A stretch of 64,000 nucleotides of DNA from NCBI GenBank assembly GCA_046530785.1, contig JBHEQT010000001.1:1-64000 (forward strand), read 5' to 3'. The translations under genes and the position numbers were made by a program. Below the pieces are notes generated by a model. That model was not told the DNA's origin. It saw nothing but the letters and a program-made list of their open reading frames with translations, and made no database searches. This stretch comes from Arsenophonus sp046530785 (GTDB lineage Bacteria; Pseudomonadota; Gammaproteobacteria; Enterobacterales; Enterobacteriaceae). This document shows, piece after piece, positions 22,106 through 36,332 of this stretch; position 1 is the first letter of the stretch; the number at the start of each line of letters is the position of its first letter.

Positions 22106-25100
22106 TAATAGTGAAGAAAATTATAATAAATTATTAATTTTTATTTTTATTAATAGATTATTTGTATTAGTAATGCATATCATAAATAAATATTATGAGT
22201 ATTTCATATTAAGTATAACTAATGTCTATTAGTTATCAATTAATCTTAATATAACTATATTAACATTTAAAATATTCAGCATACTAAGGTCTACGACAAA
22301 AGATAGATCTTACTTCAATAAAGTTATATCTATATATAGATATCGTTCAGATAATTATTGAGATGAATGGATATTCATCAGTATAATAATTTTTTAAATA
22401 ATCAAGATGAGATAATATAAAATTTATTTATTCAAAGAGATTTTCTCTGAAATACTATTTAGTAAATAATTTTCTAGATAAATCAGGTAATGAATAAAAT
22501 ATTTGATTCCAAAATTTACAAAGTTAATAATTTTCTCTCAATTCTGTAAAAAGAATACTTTATACATTATTAGATTAACAGAAACTGGATATTTTATTAA
22601 TTAAAAGTACCATTTTATCGGATTTAAAATTTTTAATAAAACTAATATTTAGTATTTTTATAATTATAATGTAATAATAAGTTGCTAAATAGCAGATTAT
22701 TTATTAATAATAAAAATATTTAATAACTATTTTCTTCCCGAAATCTAGTTTATCTAATGAATAAAATCTCTTTTAAATTAAGTTAATATAGAAAGTTTCT
22801 ATTTAGTAGATCAAGAAAAAAGAATCGCTACATATAAAAATCTAAAAAATTCAAGTAATATCCACTAAATATTTTAACTTATCTTAATAATCTAGATATA
22901 TTTTTATATAACTTTAAAAGGTTTATATCGATCATTAAATACAATTAAGATAGGTATATTCTATGTAAAAAATAAAAATATTGTTAAATATATACCAATA
23001 TGAATAAATAAATATTAATAAAAGATATAATCTTTATAAGATAAAGATTTTTAATTAAAATTAAGATTTCTATTAAACGAATAGATTTGTCTATTGGTTA
23101 AATTAAACAATAGTAATGTAAATTATTATTGTTTCAATAGAAAGATAAATATTTGAAACAAATCCAATATTAATTTTTAATTTTTATAAATTATTATAAG
23201 CAAATAATTTTAAACTATAGAATATTAGTATTTTATTAATCTCTGATGCTCAGAGACTTCACTAGCTATAATTATATTTAATATTATAAAGTATTATTTT
23301 TTATATTTTAAATTAATAAAGCTCTCTATTTAAGAGAAAAAATTTTTATATATGTTTTTAATGTAATCTATTTTATATTTTATCCAGATTATATTTAACA
23401 TAATTTTTTAAGATTGAAATTTAATATAAAAGATTTTAACAGTTATGATATCTCCTTTTAATTGAACTATTTTAGTAGAAAATAAATATAAAAACGAAGT
23501 AAAACTGGTCATATTAGTTTCTGAAATCTTCATAATATTCCTATATATATTTTTAATATCTTTCATTTCTCAATGTTATCTAAAACATGATTATTTTAAA
23601 TTCTAATCATTGAATCTTATGAAAATTTTTTTAAATATCAGTTAAACGACTAACATTAAAATTTATCTAGTAAAAAATATTCTAATTTATAATATTGATT
23701 ATAATAACTACTTATTAAGTAAGATTTTTTATGATTTTAGTGTAAAATAAATTTTACGATCGAATAAGATTTAAGATAAATCGTTTGAAAAAGTATCGAG
23801 AATATTATCCTTCTATTATAATACTTATTATATATATAAAATCTCGCTATTGATTAAAAGATCTTTTTAGAAAATAAAATAATTTTAAATAATTTATTTT
23901 TTGGTATTAAAAATCCTTATTTATTTGACCAATTAACTATATTTATAACTATTTTTATTTAGTTTTGCAAATAAGATATAAAAGAAGGATAATAAAGACG
24001 TTATTTAGATCAGTACCAATTACTTTTATACAATCTTCGAATACAGAATTCGTTTTAGATAGCAAAATTTACTCACCATAATGGTGGTATTTTTTATAAA
24101 GAATTGATTTTAAATAAATTAAATTTCCTATAGTTACTAATGATGTCTTTTAGATAATTTTAAGATACTTAAAAAACTGTAAAAAAGAATTTTTCTTCAC
24201 CTAAAATAGTAAACTATTATTAATAATAACTAAAAATTTTGTATCTTGTAAATAAAGATGTAATATATGCTATTATAGATTTATTGTTTCCTTAATTTAT
24301 TTAAAAATATAAATGATATAATTAGTTATATTTTTATTGTATCAATAATAACTTTCAGGGTAGTGTTATTTAAAAAAGATTTAATCCTATTTAGGATAAA
24401 ATCTCAATCATTTATTTCTATTAGAAATATAGATAATTATATTTAAGAATATAAATAAAAGTTTCCTTCTTTTAATATAAGAAATCTATAAATTCTTATT
24501 TAATCTTAAAAATATTTTTTCTCCTTATATTTAAAATAATAAAGGATTTTCTATTTATTTGTTTAGTATAATTTACCTCCTATGACCTAAAAAAATACAG
24601 AAGAATAATTTATTTAAAATAATTTCCTTTATTAAATTAGTACGTAAATAACATTTTTATTTTTGTTTAATATGAATTAATATTAACAGTTTTAATCTAG
24701 TAAACATTAAAAATTAAAAATAAATATGTTTAATTAGTGTATTATTAATACTTAGATTAAAATCTAACAGATATAATTTACTGATGTCAATAGCAGTATT
24801 TAGTTCATTTTATTATTTTGATATATTGATAGTTTAGCAATAATATTTTGAATATTAATATTACTTATACCAATAATATAAAATACTAATTTTAAAGTTT
24901 TTATATTAATAAATTAAAGTAAGTTTTATTATTAAAACAAAGAGATATAAAGGTCATATCATTTTTTGATATTCTCTAATTTTATTTTGTTTTAAACCAA
25001 TAACAAAATTACTATTTTAACAAAATAAATCTTTAATAAAATTAATTATAAGATAATTGTATATTACTATAATTTTTTTAAATTTATATTTCTTATTGAA

Positions 25101-25172
25101 AGTTATTAACTTATAGTCAATATTATATAATAATAGTATAATTATTTATTAAATGAATAAAGTAAAATAAAA

Positions 25173-25210
25173 ATAATCATTAAATAATCAATCAATTATT
25201 TAATGATTAT
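25173..25210. repeat. 16-bp perfect inverted repeat
   Basis: Arms ATAATCATTAAATAAT (25173-25188) and its exact complement (25195-25210) around a CAATCA loop. It lies in the middle of the 10.9-kb desert with no gene within 4 kb. Confidence 0.5.
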
Positions 25211-28200
25211 ATAGTATAATACTAAGTTATATTTGCTTTAAAGATTAAAGCTAAATGATAAAATTTTACTAACTTAAATAGATAGAAATATAGTAATAAA
25301 TATTACAATGAAAGATTATTATTTTTTTAAATATACTAAAATCTATTAATAGACTAAAAATCTTATAAAAAATTTTCTCTTATAACTTTATAAGTTGGTG
25401 ATAATATTTTTATACTTTCTATTAATTTTAATTTAAAGGATAACTCTTATTTTATATAATTTATGAATATTATATCTTTTATATTTTGATTCTAGAATAA
25501 AATTCTAATTGATTTTATTAAAAAATTTCCAATAAAATTACATAAATCTGATCATATATATTATTAATTTTTAAGATATACTTATCTGTTTTGAAGTTTT
25601 TTATAATTAAAGATAAATTACTAGCATTAGATTTATTTAAAATTTAACGATAATAATTATATAAAAAATTTAAAAAAGCAAATTTCTATCATATAGATTT
25701 TAATAATTTTCTAATCACTTATTTTTTAAAGTTTTAAACTTTATCAAGTAAATATTCAATTATATTTAAAATTCATTATTATAATTATCCTATCTATTTA
25801 ATTAATTTAAATGAATATTCTTTATTTAACATTAATTATCTAAAATATATTTTAAATTATTTAAAATTAGTCTATGAGATACTCCTCTACTACATCAAAC
25901 ATACTAATTAAGCAGATATAATTTTTAATTTATTTTTAGGTATGGTGAATAATAGTTTCATATCCATTAAATTTAATAAATTAATCTTAAACATATAAAT
26001 TTTGTAAATTTAAAAAATATTCTGGATTTTCTTTTTACATATCATTGATGATCAGTATCATAAAAATACTCTAATTTCAATTCATAAATTATTTCCTTTT
26101 AATACGTTTTATTACATACATATTAAATCTTAAAAGTTTTTAACCAAAAAGTAATATTTTGTTAGATAAAAATACTTATAAAAAAATGCTAAAACGCGTT
26201 ACTACTGTATAGTAATAATACAGTATATAATAACTATGCAAAATCTTATTTTTTGATTCTAAAAATAAGATTTTATTTAATATTTATTGAATGTGTAAAT
26301 CTATATTTATTTCAAAATATTTATCAAATAAATATTTGATTCAAAAAATATTATCATAAATTCAGATCGAAATTGAAGTTTATTTTTAAAAATCCCTTTG
26401 TTATTATGATAATTAAGATAAACATATTATTTATTAATAGAATATTATTAATATTCATGTAATAAAATATTCACTTAATAAATATTACTGAGTGTATATA
26501 TCTTATTAATATTTATTAAATATATATAAGATGGTAAATTTATTAAGTGCACTTTAAATAAATAAAAAATAAACTATCTTGATATTAAATAACATTTAAT
26601 GAAATATTTTTAGAATAACTTTAATCATAAATTAATTTCTTAAATTAATTGTTGTCAGATAATATCAATTATTAAAATATTGATTTAAATATATATAAAC
26701 AATCGATAAATATGTTTCAAACTAATTGATAGAATTTTTAGAATAGAAATATTGAAAACTAATATAATTAAAAAAAATTGATAATTTTTTGTTAAAATTC
26801 TTTATTCTTAGAATTAATTAAAAAATAAAATAAATGAGAATAATATCTTTTATCAAAATAATTATTAAGATACTGATTAATATTCTTTGATAATAATTTT
26901 AAAATAAAAGATTTTAAAATAATTTTTATTAATTATTTCCTATTTTCTAGTATTAAAGAATAAATCAGCTAACGAAAAATTATTTCGCACAAATTCTATC
27001 ATGTTTTTGATATTAAATAATCATCAATATTTATATAATACAAGAATATCAATTTTCAGGATAACTAAGAAATTTTGTTTATTTTATTTTAATATTTATT
27101 AAAATAAAATAAATTAATTAATAACTGATGATATAAAAAATACCATTAATGCAACAAAATAAAATTTTTTCTTAAAAAGTAAAGATATACAATCGATGAT
27201 ACAAATATCTGTCAGAATTTAAAATTCTCTATTTAAATTTGATATTATCTTTTAGATAATTAATAAATTACTACTCAAAAATCTATCCCTACAGTTAAAT
27301 ATATAATAAATATTTCACTGGTTTCATTATTAGAATAATATCTTGTATTCTGTCGAAAATTTTTATATAAATACGAGAAGAATAATTTTATAAAGAGAAA
27401 CTCATAGGATTTAACATTTTCAATTTTTTTATATTTTTTATATATTAAATTAATACATCAGTTATACTTCTTTATTATAATTCGTTTTAATAAAGAATTT
27501 TCTTATCTTTTAAAAACTAAGATTCAACGCATATTTCCTACATTTTTATTAATTTTAAACAAACTCAATCCTTTTATCTTTAATAATAAAACGAGCTCAT
27601 TTGTCATATTTATATTTATATCTTGATATTCCTTAAATATATGTTTATTTCTCCAGAATTTTTTTATTAATGATTTTGATAAAATTAATATTAATTATAA
27701 AATCTTATTTAGCTTATTGGGACTTATTTATTTTACTGCATCATTTAGGATCTTTATTTTTACCATATGAGTAGATTTTATTTAAATTTCACTAATAAAA
27801 GAAGTAACTATATTATATATATTATTTGCTAAATCATTCAATTTTTCTGATTATTCTGCTATTTAAAATATTCTTTCCAGATCTTTCTTTGCATAAGAAA
27901 GATTATTATTTATATGAATTTATTTTATAAATATTAGAGATTATTTAACTTTAAAATTAAATGTTATATAATAAATAATTTTCTTTTAAATTAAGGATTT
28001 TTTATGTTCTAATATTCTTAGAAAGAATATATATATTTTCTGAATATTAAATTTTTTTTATAATAAAATACAACTATCATCAATTATGAATTTAGAAATT
28101 TTATAATTAAGAAATTTCTTTATTACATTAATTAATATAAATTACTTTATAATTTTTAATTTAAATATATATTATTTTTAGAGTTTTTTCTACTTTCGTA

Positions 28201-31137
28201 AGTAATAAAATTATAGTGCGATAAAATCGTGAATAATAAAAATATGAGTATAGTTAATTTATTTTATTTTTATTATTATTAATTTCTATTATTAGATTCC
28301 CTATTTTGAAAAAATTATTTCTTTCTTAAAAGAAGAAATAAGTAGTTTTATATATTAGTAAAAATTATTGTTTTTAACATTCACTTTAATAGTGAAAAGA
28401 TAATCCGAATTAAATAATTTAACATATTATTTAATTAAAGTAAACGATCGATAATTCACAGTACTTATATAAAACTAAATAAGTAATAAATTATATGAAT
28501 ATTAAAATTAATAGTTTTCAGAAAATTGATAATTATATATAAGTAAAGATAAAGAGTAAATCCAATATATTCAATAAAATTAAATTATTATTAAATATAA
28601 ATATTTTCAATAAACCATAAATATTATTTATAAATAAATTCTAATTTTTAATATTTATTATTAATAATATAAAATAATTGTATTTAAAAATACAAAATAA
28701 ACACTAAGTTTATTTTATTAAGTTATTTTTAAAGTTTTTTAATAAAAAATTATATTTATAAAATATATTCAATAATAATTTTTATATATTTAACTTCAAT
28801 AATTTTATCAAGTTGATTAATTTTTTATTAATTATTCATAATATTAATGAATATATAGAATTTGAATAAGAAATAATTGTTCTATAATAATTATTAATAG
28901 TTTAAATTTCTTTAATAAAATTTTAGATTATTTTAATATTTATGGTTGTTTTATTTATAGCATCTAAAATAGAATAGAGGTGGATACTTGTTTAAAATAT
29001 TAAACGTTTAAATTAAAAATTACTTTAAGTTTTATTTTAGTATGTAATACTTTATATAAACTTTACAATAAGAGAAGACAATTAGAGCAATTAATTATTT
29101 GAAAATATTTATATATATTACAATATCTATAAATTTTATTAAATATCTATTCCATAAATATAGGAAAAAATATTTTCTGGATAACAAATACAAAATCCAT
29201 ATTTTTGGAATAGTAGGTTTATTTTATTACTAAGTAATATTCTCTTGCTAATTATTTTATAGATTAAATAAATCTATATTAAGAGCCTCTTCTTTTATTT
29301 TTACTTAGTTTTTAATTTTTTACTCAAAAATATAAATTTCTTTTAAAATTAAGAATTTATAGAAATAAAATTAGGTTTAATCATGATTATCTAATCTATT
29401 AACAAGTAGTAATTAGACTAAATTTTAGTATTTTCTGAAAAAACACTCTAAGTTGTCATATTTATTTCTTAATCAATGATTAACAAAGTCTAGATAAATT
29501 GTGTAACTAATTAATAATTATAAAAATATTAATAATAAAACAAATAAATTTTTATATCTCTGTTGCTTTAAAGTAAATTACTTACCTCTCTATTCTAAGA
29601 GCTTGAAAGGATCTTTTATTTAGTATTTTTAATAAAAAATTTCATTATATTTTTCTATAAAAAAGATATCTGTAACCCCCCTTTCCCAGAAAATCGTTAT
29701 AGATAACTTAAATTTATAATAAATTCCTGACAATGGTTTAAATTATTATCTACTATTCAGTAGACTTCAACTATTATTATAAGTAAATTAATTAAATATT
29801 TAATTAATTTAATCAATTTTTCTAATAGAATTATTTGGTGTTAGTTTTAATTAATTAAAGATATAATTACTCTATAATTATTAGTGATTTAATTTTATTG
29901 CAGTTAATTTTAATAACTGATTTTTAATTGTTATTAACCTTATATTAATGCCATTAAAGTTTGTTTTCAGTGAATTATATTATATAAAATTTTATTGAAC
30001 ATAATTATAAAATTAATTTTTCCGAAAAATTAATAATTATGATAAATAACTCATTATAAAAAGTTTAATATCTTCATTTTATTTATGAATTAAGAAATAG
30101 AATTTGTTATAAGAAATAAATGGATTTAATTTTATAAAATATCTATTTTTAATGGGGAATATAGTGTAAATATTTTAAATTTTTAGTATTTAATGATATG
30201 ATAAATATCAGTATAAAATATCTTCTGGTTTCTGTAAGATATTTTTTAATTTACTCAAAATAATTTGAATTTTAATTTTATTAATTAAAAGATAATTTTT
30301 ATTATTAAATCAATAAACTAACAAATATAGGAAGTCCTATTTATCTAGGATATTGATTTATATTAAACTAATAAAATATGAATAATGTTATGAAAAGTTA
30401 AAATATTGAAAATAAAAAATTCCTTTTATAAAGGAAGATGTTTAAATATTACTTAAACATCAAATTAAATTTTAGAGCAGGAATTAATTTATTTTAATCT
30501 CCACATGGATTTCAGAGTTACACAATTTATTCCTAAATTAAAAATTTATATTTACATAAAGTAATAAAAATATAATTTTTAGAATTACTAAATAATAGTA
30601 AACTTTAATTTATACAATATCAGTTAAAGTGAATAAAAAAATAAAAAAATAAATCCATTATTATCAGGAATTAATAAAACTAATAATTTATGAACGAAAT
30701 TTTTGGTTAAATCATAAGAAAATTAAAATATATAAATCTCTTGAAAAAAAATTATTTATAAGAGAAGAATTCTTAATTATTTTTCTGATCAAGAGATCGG
30801 ATATTTTTAGATCGTGGTGAAAGATGATACTTATTTCTGGTTAACAGTTTTAGAGAAACCATATGATATGATATTTAAAAAGTGTTATAATATTTTATAT
30901 AAAATATTATTTTCATAATAAGAAATAAAAGCATAATAATTCTATATTATTTTAATTTTATTAATCCTATTTTTCATGTTTGATTATTTTATTTTATCAT
31001 CTTAGTACATCCGTTTAAAAGTTTTTAAATATTTTTAGAATTAATTCATAAATAAATACATCTTTTATTTTAGTAAGAAATTTTACTTTTTATCTGTTAA
31101 GTAAATTGAATTTTATTTAGTTAGAATAAACGGTTTA

Positions 31138-32556
31138 ATTCATTTAATGCAGAAACCCGAAAATGTTTCTTCCATAGTTTGGTAATTAAATGTTAGTATT
31201 AACGAAATATTTAATGAAATTACCTTACCTTTTTGTTTCATAATTGCTTTCCCAACTATGAATAATTTCTGCTGCACCTTCACCCAAACAAAATGAATAC
31301 CTAAAATTTTTAATGTTTCACGATGAAATCGGATCTTTAAACTCCCTATATTTTATCCCTGCTATTTTGTGCTCTAGTTAAATCTTTAAATTGAGCTTCT
31401 CCCAATTTCATAAGAGATTTTCATTGTAGTCAATTCTTATTTTGTTTTACTAATAAAATTAATTTCTAAAATATTATGATAGATTCCAGTTGGAATATCC
31501 TCAATCAAACGTATATCTCTTTTCAGTTGTTATAGCTCTTCGTTCAACGAGACGACATTGATATCATAAGCTGCTTAATCTAAACTCTGGGATAACCAAT
31601 AATATCACCGATAGCATAAATATTTTATTATGTGTACAATAGGAAGAATTAAACTTTAATTAATTCCATTCTATCTATAATATACCGGTATTCTTTAAAT
31701 TTAGATTATCGGTATTTTCTGTACGGTTATTAAACATATAACAAACAATCGGATTTTATATTTTTATCTGATTTAAGATGAATAATTATTCCATCATTTA
31801 TTTCCTTCAATTTTATATATTCTTCATTATGTCAAATAACAACACCATTATTGCAAAAATGGTATGATAAATCCTCTAATATTTTTTGATTTAAAAATGA
31901 GAAAAGGTAATTACGAGTATTAATAAGATCAATTTTTATTCCTAATCCTCTGAAAATTGAAGCATACTCACATCCAATTAGGCCAGCACCAATAAATAAT
32001 CATATGATTCGTTTTGATAATTAAGCGTTAAAATTGAATCGGTATTCAAAATTTTTTAATGTTGAAAATCAACATCGAGTGGAAAAATAAGGTCGAGAGA
32101 TCCTACTGCAATAATAATTTGTTCACCATACAAAATATCGTATGTTCCCTTTATTATAAAGGAACTTTTAATGTATTTCGTCAATGAAAAACACTTCACT
32201 AGTAAAATATATTATAACTATTTTCTTCGTAAAATTTTTGTCGTATATTTTCTTGTTGATTAATTACAATTTCAATTTGTTTAAGGATTTAGAAAAAAGA
32301 AAATTGTAAAAGCAATGATTTATTTCCTGTATAATGAATTTTGATTAAATTTTCGATAAGGCGGACTTGAATGCATGTCAAAGTGTTTTAGAAGGTATAG
32401 TTTCCCCCTCGGTGAGTATGCAATTCCCACCTCCGATTTTGTTATAACGTTCAATTACTGCAACTTTTTTCTTTGTTTTACTAAACTCTCATTACTGCTC
32501 CTTTCTCCACCAAAAATCGGAGCCAATAATGATTATATCAAATTGAATCTTTGATA
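31138..32556 (-). pseudogene. sthA: Eroded soluble pyridine nucleotide transhydrogenase
   Basis: Fragments of SthA can be read on the minus strand in the right order but in shifting frames with stops. Near the start are FDIIIIGS (FAD-binding site) and VKQ..KVAVIERYNKIGGG (about 32400-32490). At the end are GEAQF, RAQIAG, CLGEGAAEIIHS and NFIKYFVNT (about 31160-31400), equal to GEARF, LAQIAG, CFGEQASEIVHI and NTIKYFINT of the E. coli protein. The redox-active CTHWG segment is disrupted. The remnant spans about 1.42 kb, the length of an intact sthA (1.4 kb), so decay has been by substitutions and small indels. Limits are approximate. The intact enzyme would move reducing equivalents between NADPH and NAD. 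Confidence 0.85.
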
Positions 32557-32773
32557 TTCTTTATATAATCTACTATTTTATCTAAATATAAATAAAGAAT
32601 TCACATTGATATTATCTTTTTAATCAAAGTAAAATGTAAGATACATATACTTTAAATTATTTAATAAATAAACAAAATTCCCTATATACTAATTGAAACT
32701 AAGATCACTGTAAATCTGTTAAAATTTGGTATTGATTAATTGCATTATTATTGAAGAGATGTATTAATCACTG

Positions 32774-33310
32774 TGAGTAATATCACAAGGATTCAGAGAA
32801 AACCCAAAAATAAAAAACACGTTGTTTTTTAATAGAATTAGACTTCAACAAATTGAGTCCTAAGGGTAGTTTTTAGTAGTCTGAAATTATGTGAAGTTGT
32901 TAGAGAAGATTAGTTATTACACCGATTTATTTTCATCGAAATTTTCGAAGTGTTGATGAATTAGGAATTAAGAGGAGAGGGGGGGTGATTGATGAAATTA
33001 GTATTATTCTTCATCAATTAATTTATCAAGCATGATAGTGTATTGTAAAAGGTTAGCATTGTCATTAGAATCTTTGTTTCTACTTTTATAGAGTTTATTG
33101 TTAATAATCCAAATATCTTTCGATTATTCATAGATGAACGTTCAAGTACATCTTCTAAGTTTCGAGCTGCAATTTTCAAAGAAATTCATCATTTTATTCC
33201 CGAATAATTTGATTATTTATAATAGGAAAGTAATATGTCCTCTATATTCTACTAAAATACAAGTAGAAGCTATTGGTTACTATTCTATTTAATGTAGATA
33301 TAGGAAAAAT
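32774..33310 (+). pseudogene. fabR: Eroded fatty-acid biosynthesis repressor
   Basis: TetR-family FabR fragments lie divergently from sthA, as in E. coli. About 32875-32960 reads SLKLCEVVRE then a broken FYRHFRDVDELG-like stretch. About 33115-33215 reads FRLFIDERSSTSSKFRAAIF then KEIHHFIPE and a stop before FDYL; E. coli has [20 protein letters not shown] and REIQHFIAELADYL. Near 33245-33300 comes a trace of PLYSTKIQVEAI.TI.FN. Stops and frame changes separate the pieces and a run of seven G occurs at about 32981. The gene is dead, so FabR control of fabA and fabB is presumably lost. Ends are approximate. Confidence 0.85.
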
Positions 33311-36300
33311 TAGATATTGATCAGAAAATTTTTTTGAAAAATGGTTAGTTTTATAACTTAAAATGATCGCTTAAGAGGAAATTATTATTGGTTTTATCTC
33401 GAACAAAAACATTATAATAAGTTATAAGTAACTTTTTAAAATAAAAACAAAATTTATAACTATTTATTTCTATTTATACATGAATTTAATATATTTAAAT
33501 ATTTTATTATAAATTATATTATTATAATATTTAATCTTCTTTAAAAGATAAATAAAAATTAGATCTGGTTAAGAAAAATTTTTTTATTATGTATTATAAA
33601 ATATCATTTAAATGATATTTAAATTTATTAAATATATTTGTTTTATATTAAAATAATTAGATTCAATATTATTGGTATAAACAAATTTTCAAAGTATTGA
33701 ACTCAATTTTTATTAATAAATATTTTTATTATGATAAACTATATTAGGAATATAGGACATATAAAGAATAACTATATATTTATAACTTATTAAATCGGAT
33801 ATCTTAAATATATTTAAATTGATTTTCTTCTTATTATATTTGTATATAAGTTATAAACTTTCAAATGAAATACGAATAATTTTCAATTATTAATTCTATT
33901 AGGTCTAATATATATTAAGTAGAAAATACTAATTATTTTATAAATTTTAGTTTTTCAATATAAGATTAAAATCTTTATGATAGAAAGATATTTTTTTTCA
34001 TAGTTCTTACAGTAAAAATCCAAGTAAATTTTTCTTCTTTATTTTTAGTATAATTAGTATTAATTTTTGATATTTATCTAACTATTGATATGAATGAAAA
34101 TATTTTTAGTTTTTTATAATAAAAAAAATAACATATCTAAAATAGATATAATATTTCATTAAAATAATCCTGTTTTACATTAGAAATATGAAGTTATCAG
34201 GAATATTTTTCATTAAAAATATAATAGATATTTATTTCTAATTGTATTTAAAAAATACTTTCTTATAAAGTATATTAAAAATGAAAATCTAAAGAAAATT
34301 TAGATAAATTTTTCTATATTCTCCTATTAATATTCATCAGTTTCTTTGAAATTGATAATATTGTGTTTTATACTCAGTAATTTTTAATCTAATTTTTAAA
34401 TAGCTAAAATAAATTCTATTGGTTCATAAATAAAATTGATATCAGTTAAACTATGTCATCTCTTCATCAAAATCTAATTTTACGAGATTATTTTTTATAA
34501 AAATGACAAATTTTTCTATAAGAAAAAGAACGCTTTTCAGTTAAAATTGCAAATATTTAATTTACGTTAAATTATTCATTCTATAATATACCCAGATATA
34601 TCCTTGTATTATTTTCTTCTTAACCTAATCACTTGTTTTCTATTCTAGTTACATTTTATAATCACAATAATAAAATAAAACTATATCACAGCTTGTAATT
34701 TCACATCTTTTCTGCTTGCATTATAAGTTTTCTTTAAAAAATTAACTTATTATAACTAATATTTTGTCAGACATTCTCTTTTTTAAAGATATAGTTCCCA
34801 GTAAATGATGAAAGTAAAGTTCTAAGAATTAACATCATTTTGATAATCACGTTACATGCTATCCATAATCTGATGAAATTTAATCTAACCATTTTTTAGA
34901 ATTTATAAGAAAATATAATTTTAATTTGATCCTCAGTATTACTGAATCACTTTATTTAAGAAAAAATTCTCTATTATTTTTGTTACTTTAACCATTTATA
35001 AACCAAGAAAAGGTGATGTTAGAATTTTAATTTCAATTTTCTCTATAGTTGTGAAATGCTCTGAGAAACATTTTAATTGATCTAATTATCTTTCCTCATA
35101 TTAGAAAAATATTAACTAGAGAAAGATAAGATGTGAGTAATTTAAATTTTGAATAAAAAGATAACAAAATTATTCAGGATAACCCTGAAACTAATCTGTT
35201 TCTATGATAGCTAAAAAATGAGTATCTTTTTTATTTTTCATTTCCCAATATTTTTAATATCGGGCTCGATACAAGATATTATAAATTTAAACGTTAATAA
35301 AATCTATTTTTCTGAAACCGATCAAGAAATAAATAATTAAGTATATATCCTAATGCCATTACTGATATACCGAAGATAATATCTGATCTATAAGGAATTA
35401 TATCCATCCCAATACAATTTGAAGAATATTAAATAAATAATCATTCGATTTTCTCTATTTAAAAGAAGAGTTTTTTGGAATAAAAAATATACACCACATA
35501 TAGTGAATAATATTCTAGTATTAACGTTGTATTAGTAATATTTTAATTAATAAAAATTTTAAAGTCCTCTTAAAAGCAAGTCCCTATATTTAATAAATAT
35601 ACCTTTCATCATTCAATTTTTGCAAATTAATAAAATTATTACATTATTAATTAATTTTAATTAATAATTTACTTAAAAAGTATTTATAATAAAAATCGAG
35701 TTTTAAGATTAGATTTAATTAATAAAATTAAAAATTTATTATTTAATTAAATTATCTAAAACCGATTAGATAATTAATCAATTTTTATATCTTGTTTAAT
35801 TTTTTAATCAAAATCATATAAAATAAATCGTTGGTTACTCTAAAAAGGAGAAATTTATTGTGCATTTTGTAATAGTAAGAAATTTCTAGTTTAAGTGCGT
35901 TAAAAAAAGATACAAATAAATATTTAATATATTTATTTTTTAAGTAACGGTTGGATCTACGCTGTATCCTATTTAATTTTTTTAAATTATGTATATATAT
36001 TCAGATTTATACTGATAAAATTTTTTGTAAGGTTTTACGAAAAAATATGTCTATTTTTTAATTCAGAATTTATTGATTTTAATTAGGATTATTTTTAAAA
36101 TATATTTTTAAATAATTCAGAATTATAATTTTAAAATTTATAAAATCTATATTGAATATTGAACATTACTTCAAAAATAACAAGTAATTTTTTAAATTAA
36201 TTTTAAAGAAATGATAATTATTATAATTTCAGATGAATTCATTCAATTTATTATTAGTTTAATAATAGTTCATTACTATTTTAGTAAAATTCTCTTTACT

Positions 36301-36332
36301 AATATATTGGAATTAATATCGTGATGGAATAA
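33311..36332. other. Desert at the yijD-trmA-btuB position
   Basis: 3.0 kb between the fabR remnant and murI. In E. coli yijD, trmA and btuB occupy this place over about 3.5 kb. A stretch at 34990-35100, read on the minus strand (LKCFSEHFTTIE and TSPF), weakly resembles the start of TrmA, but I do not claim it. No btuB signature was readable. Confidence 0.5.

Larger units (their letters stand above)
20270..31137. other. 10.9-kb gene desert
   Basis: The largest non-coding block in the window. Stops are dense in all six frames and I could not identify any protein remnant. The composition is close to pure A and T with scattered G and C. It ends at the tail of the sthA pseudogene, so by synteny with E. 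coli some of it may be former oxyR / argH region, but nothing readable supports this. Several strong inverted repeats inside are listed separately. Confidence 0.65.

Noticed and set aside
34790..35110. Possible trmA remnant on the minus strand
   Set aside because: Position fits and a few residues (LKCFSEHFTTIE, TSPF) resemble the TrmA start, but the match is too weak to claim without an alignment.
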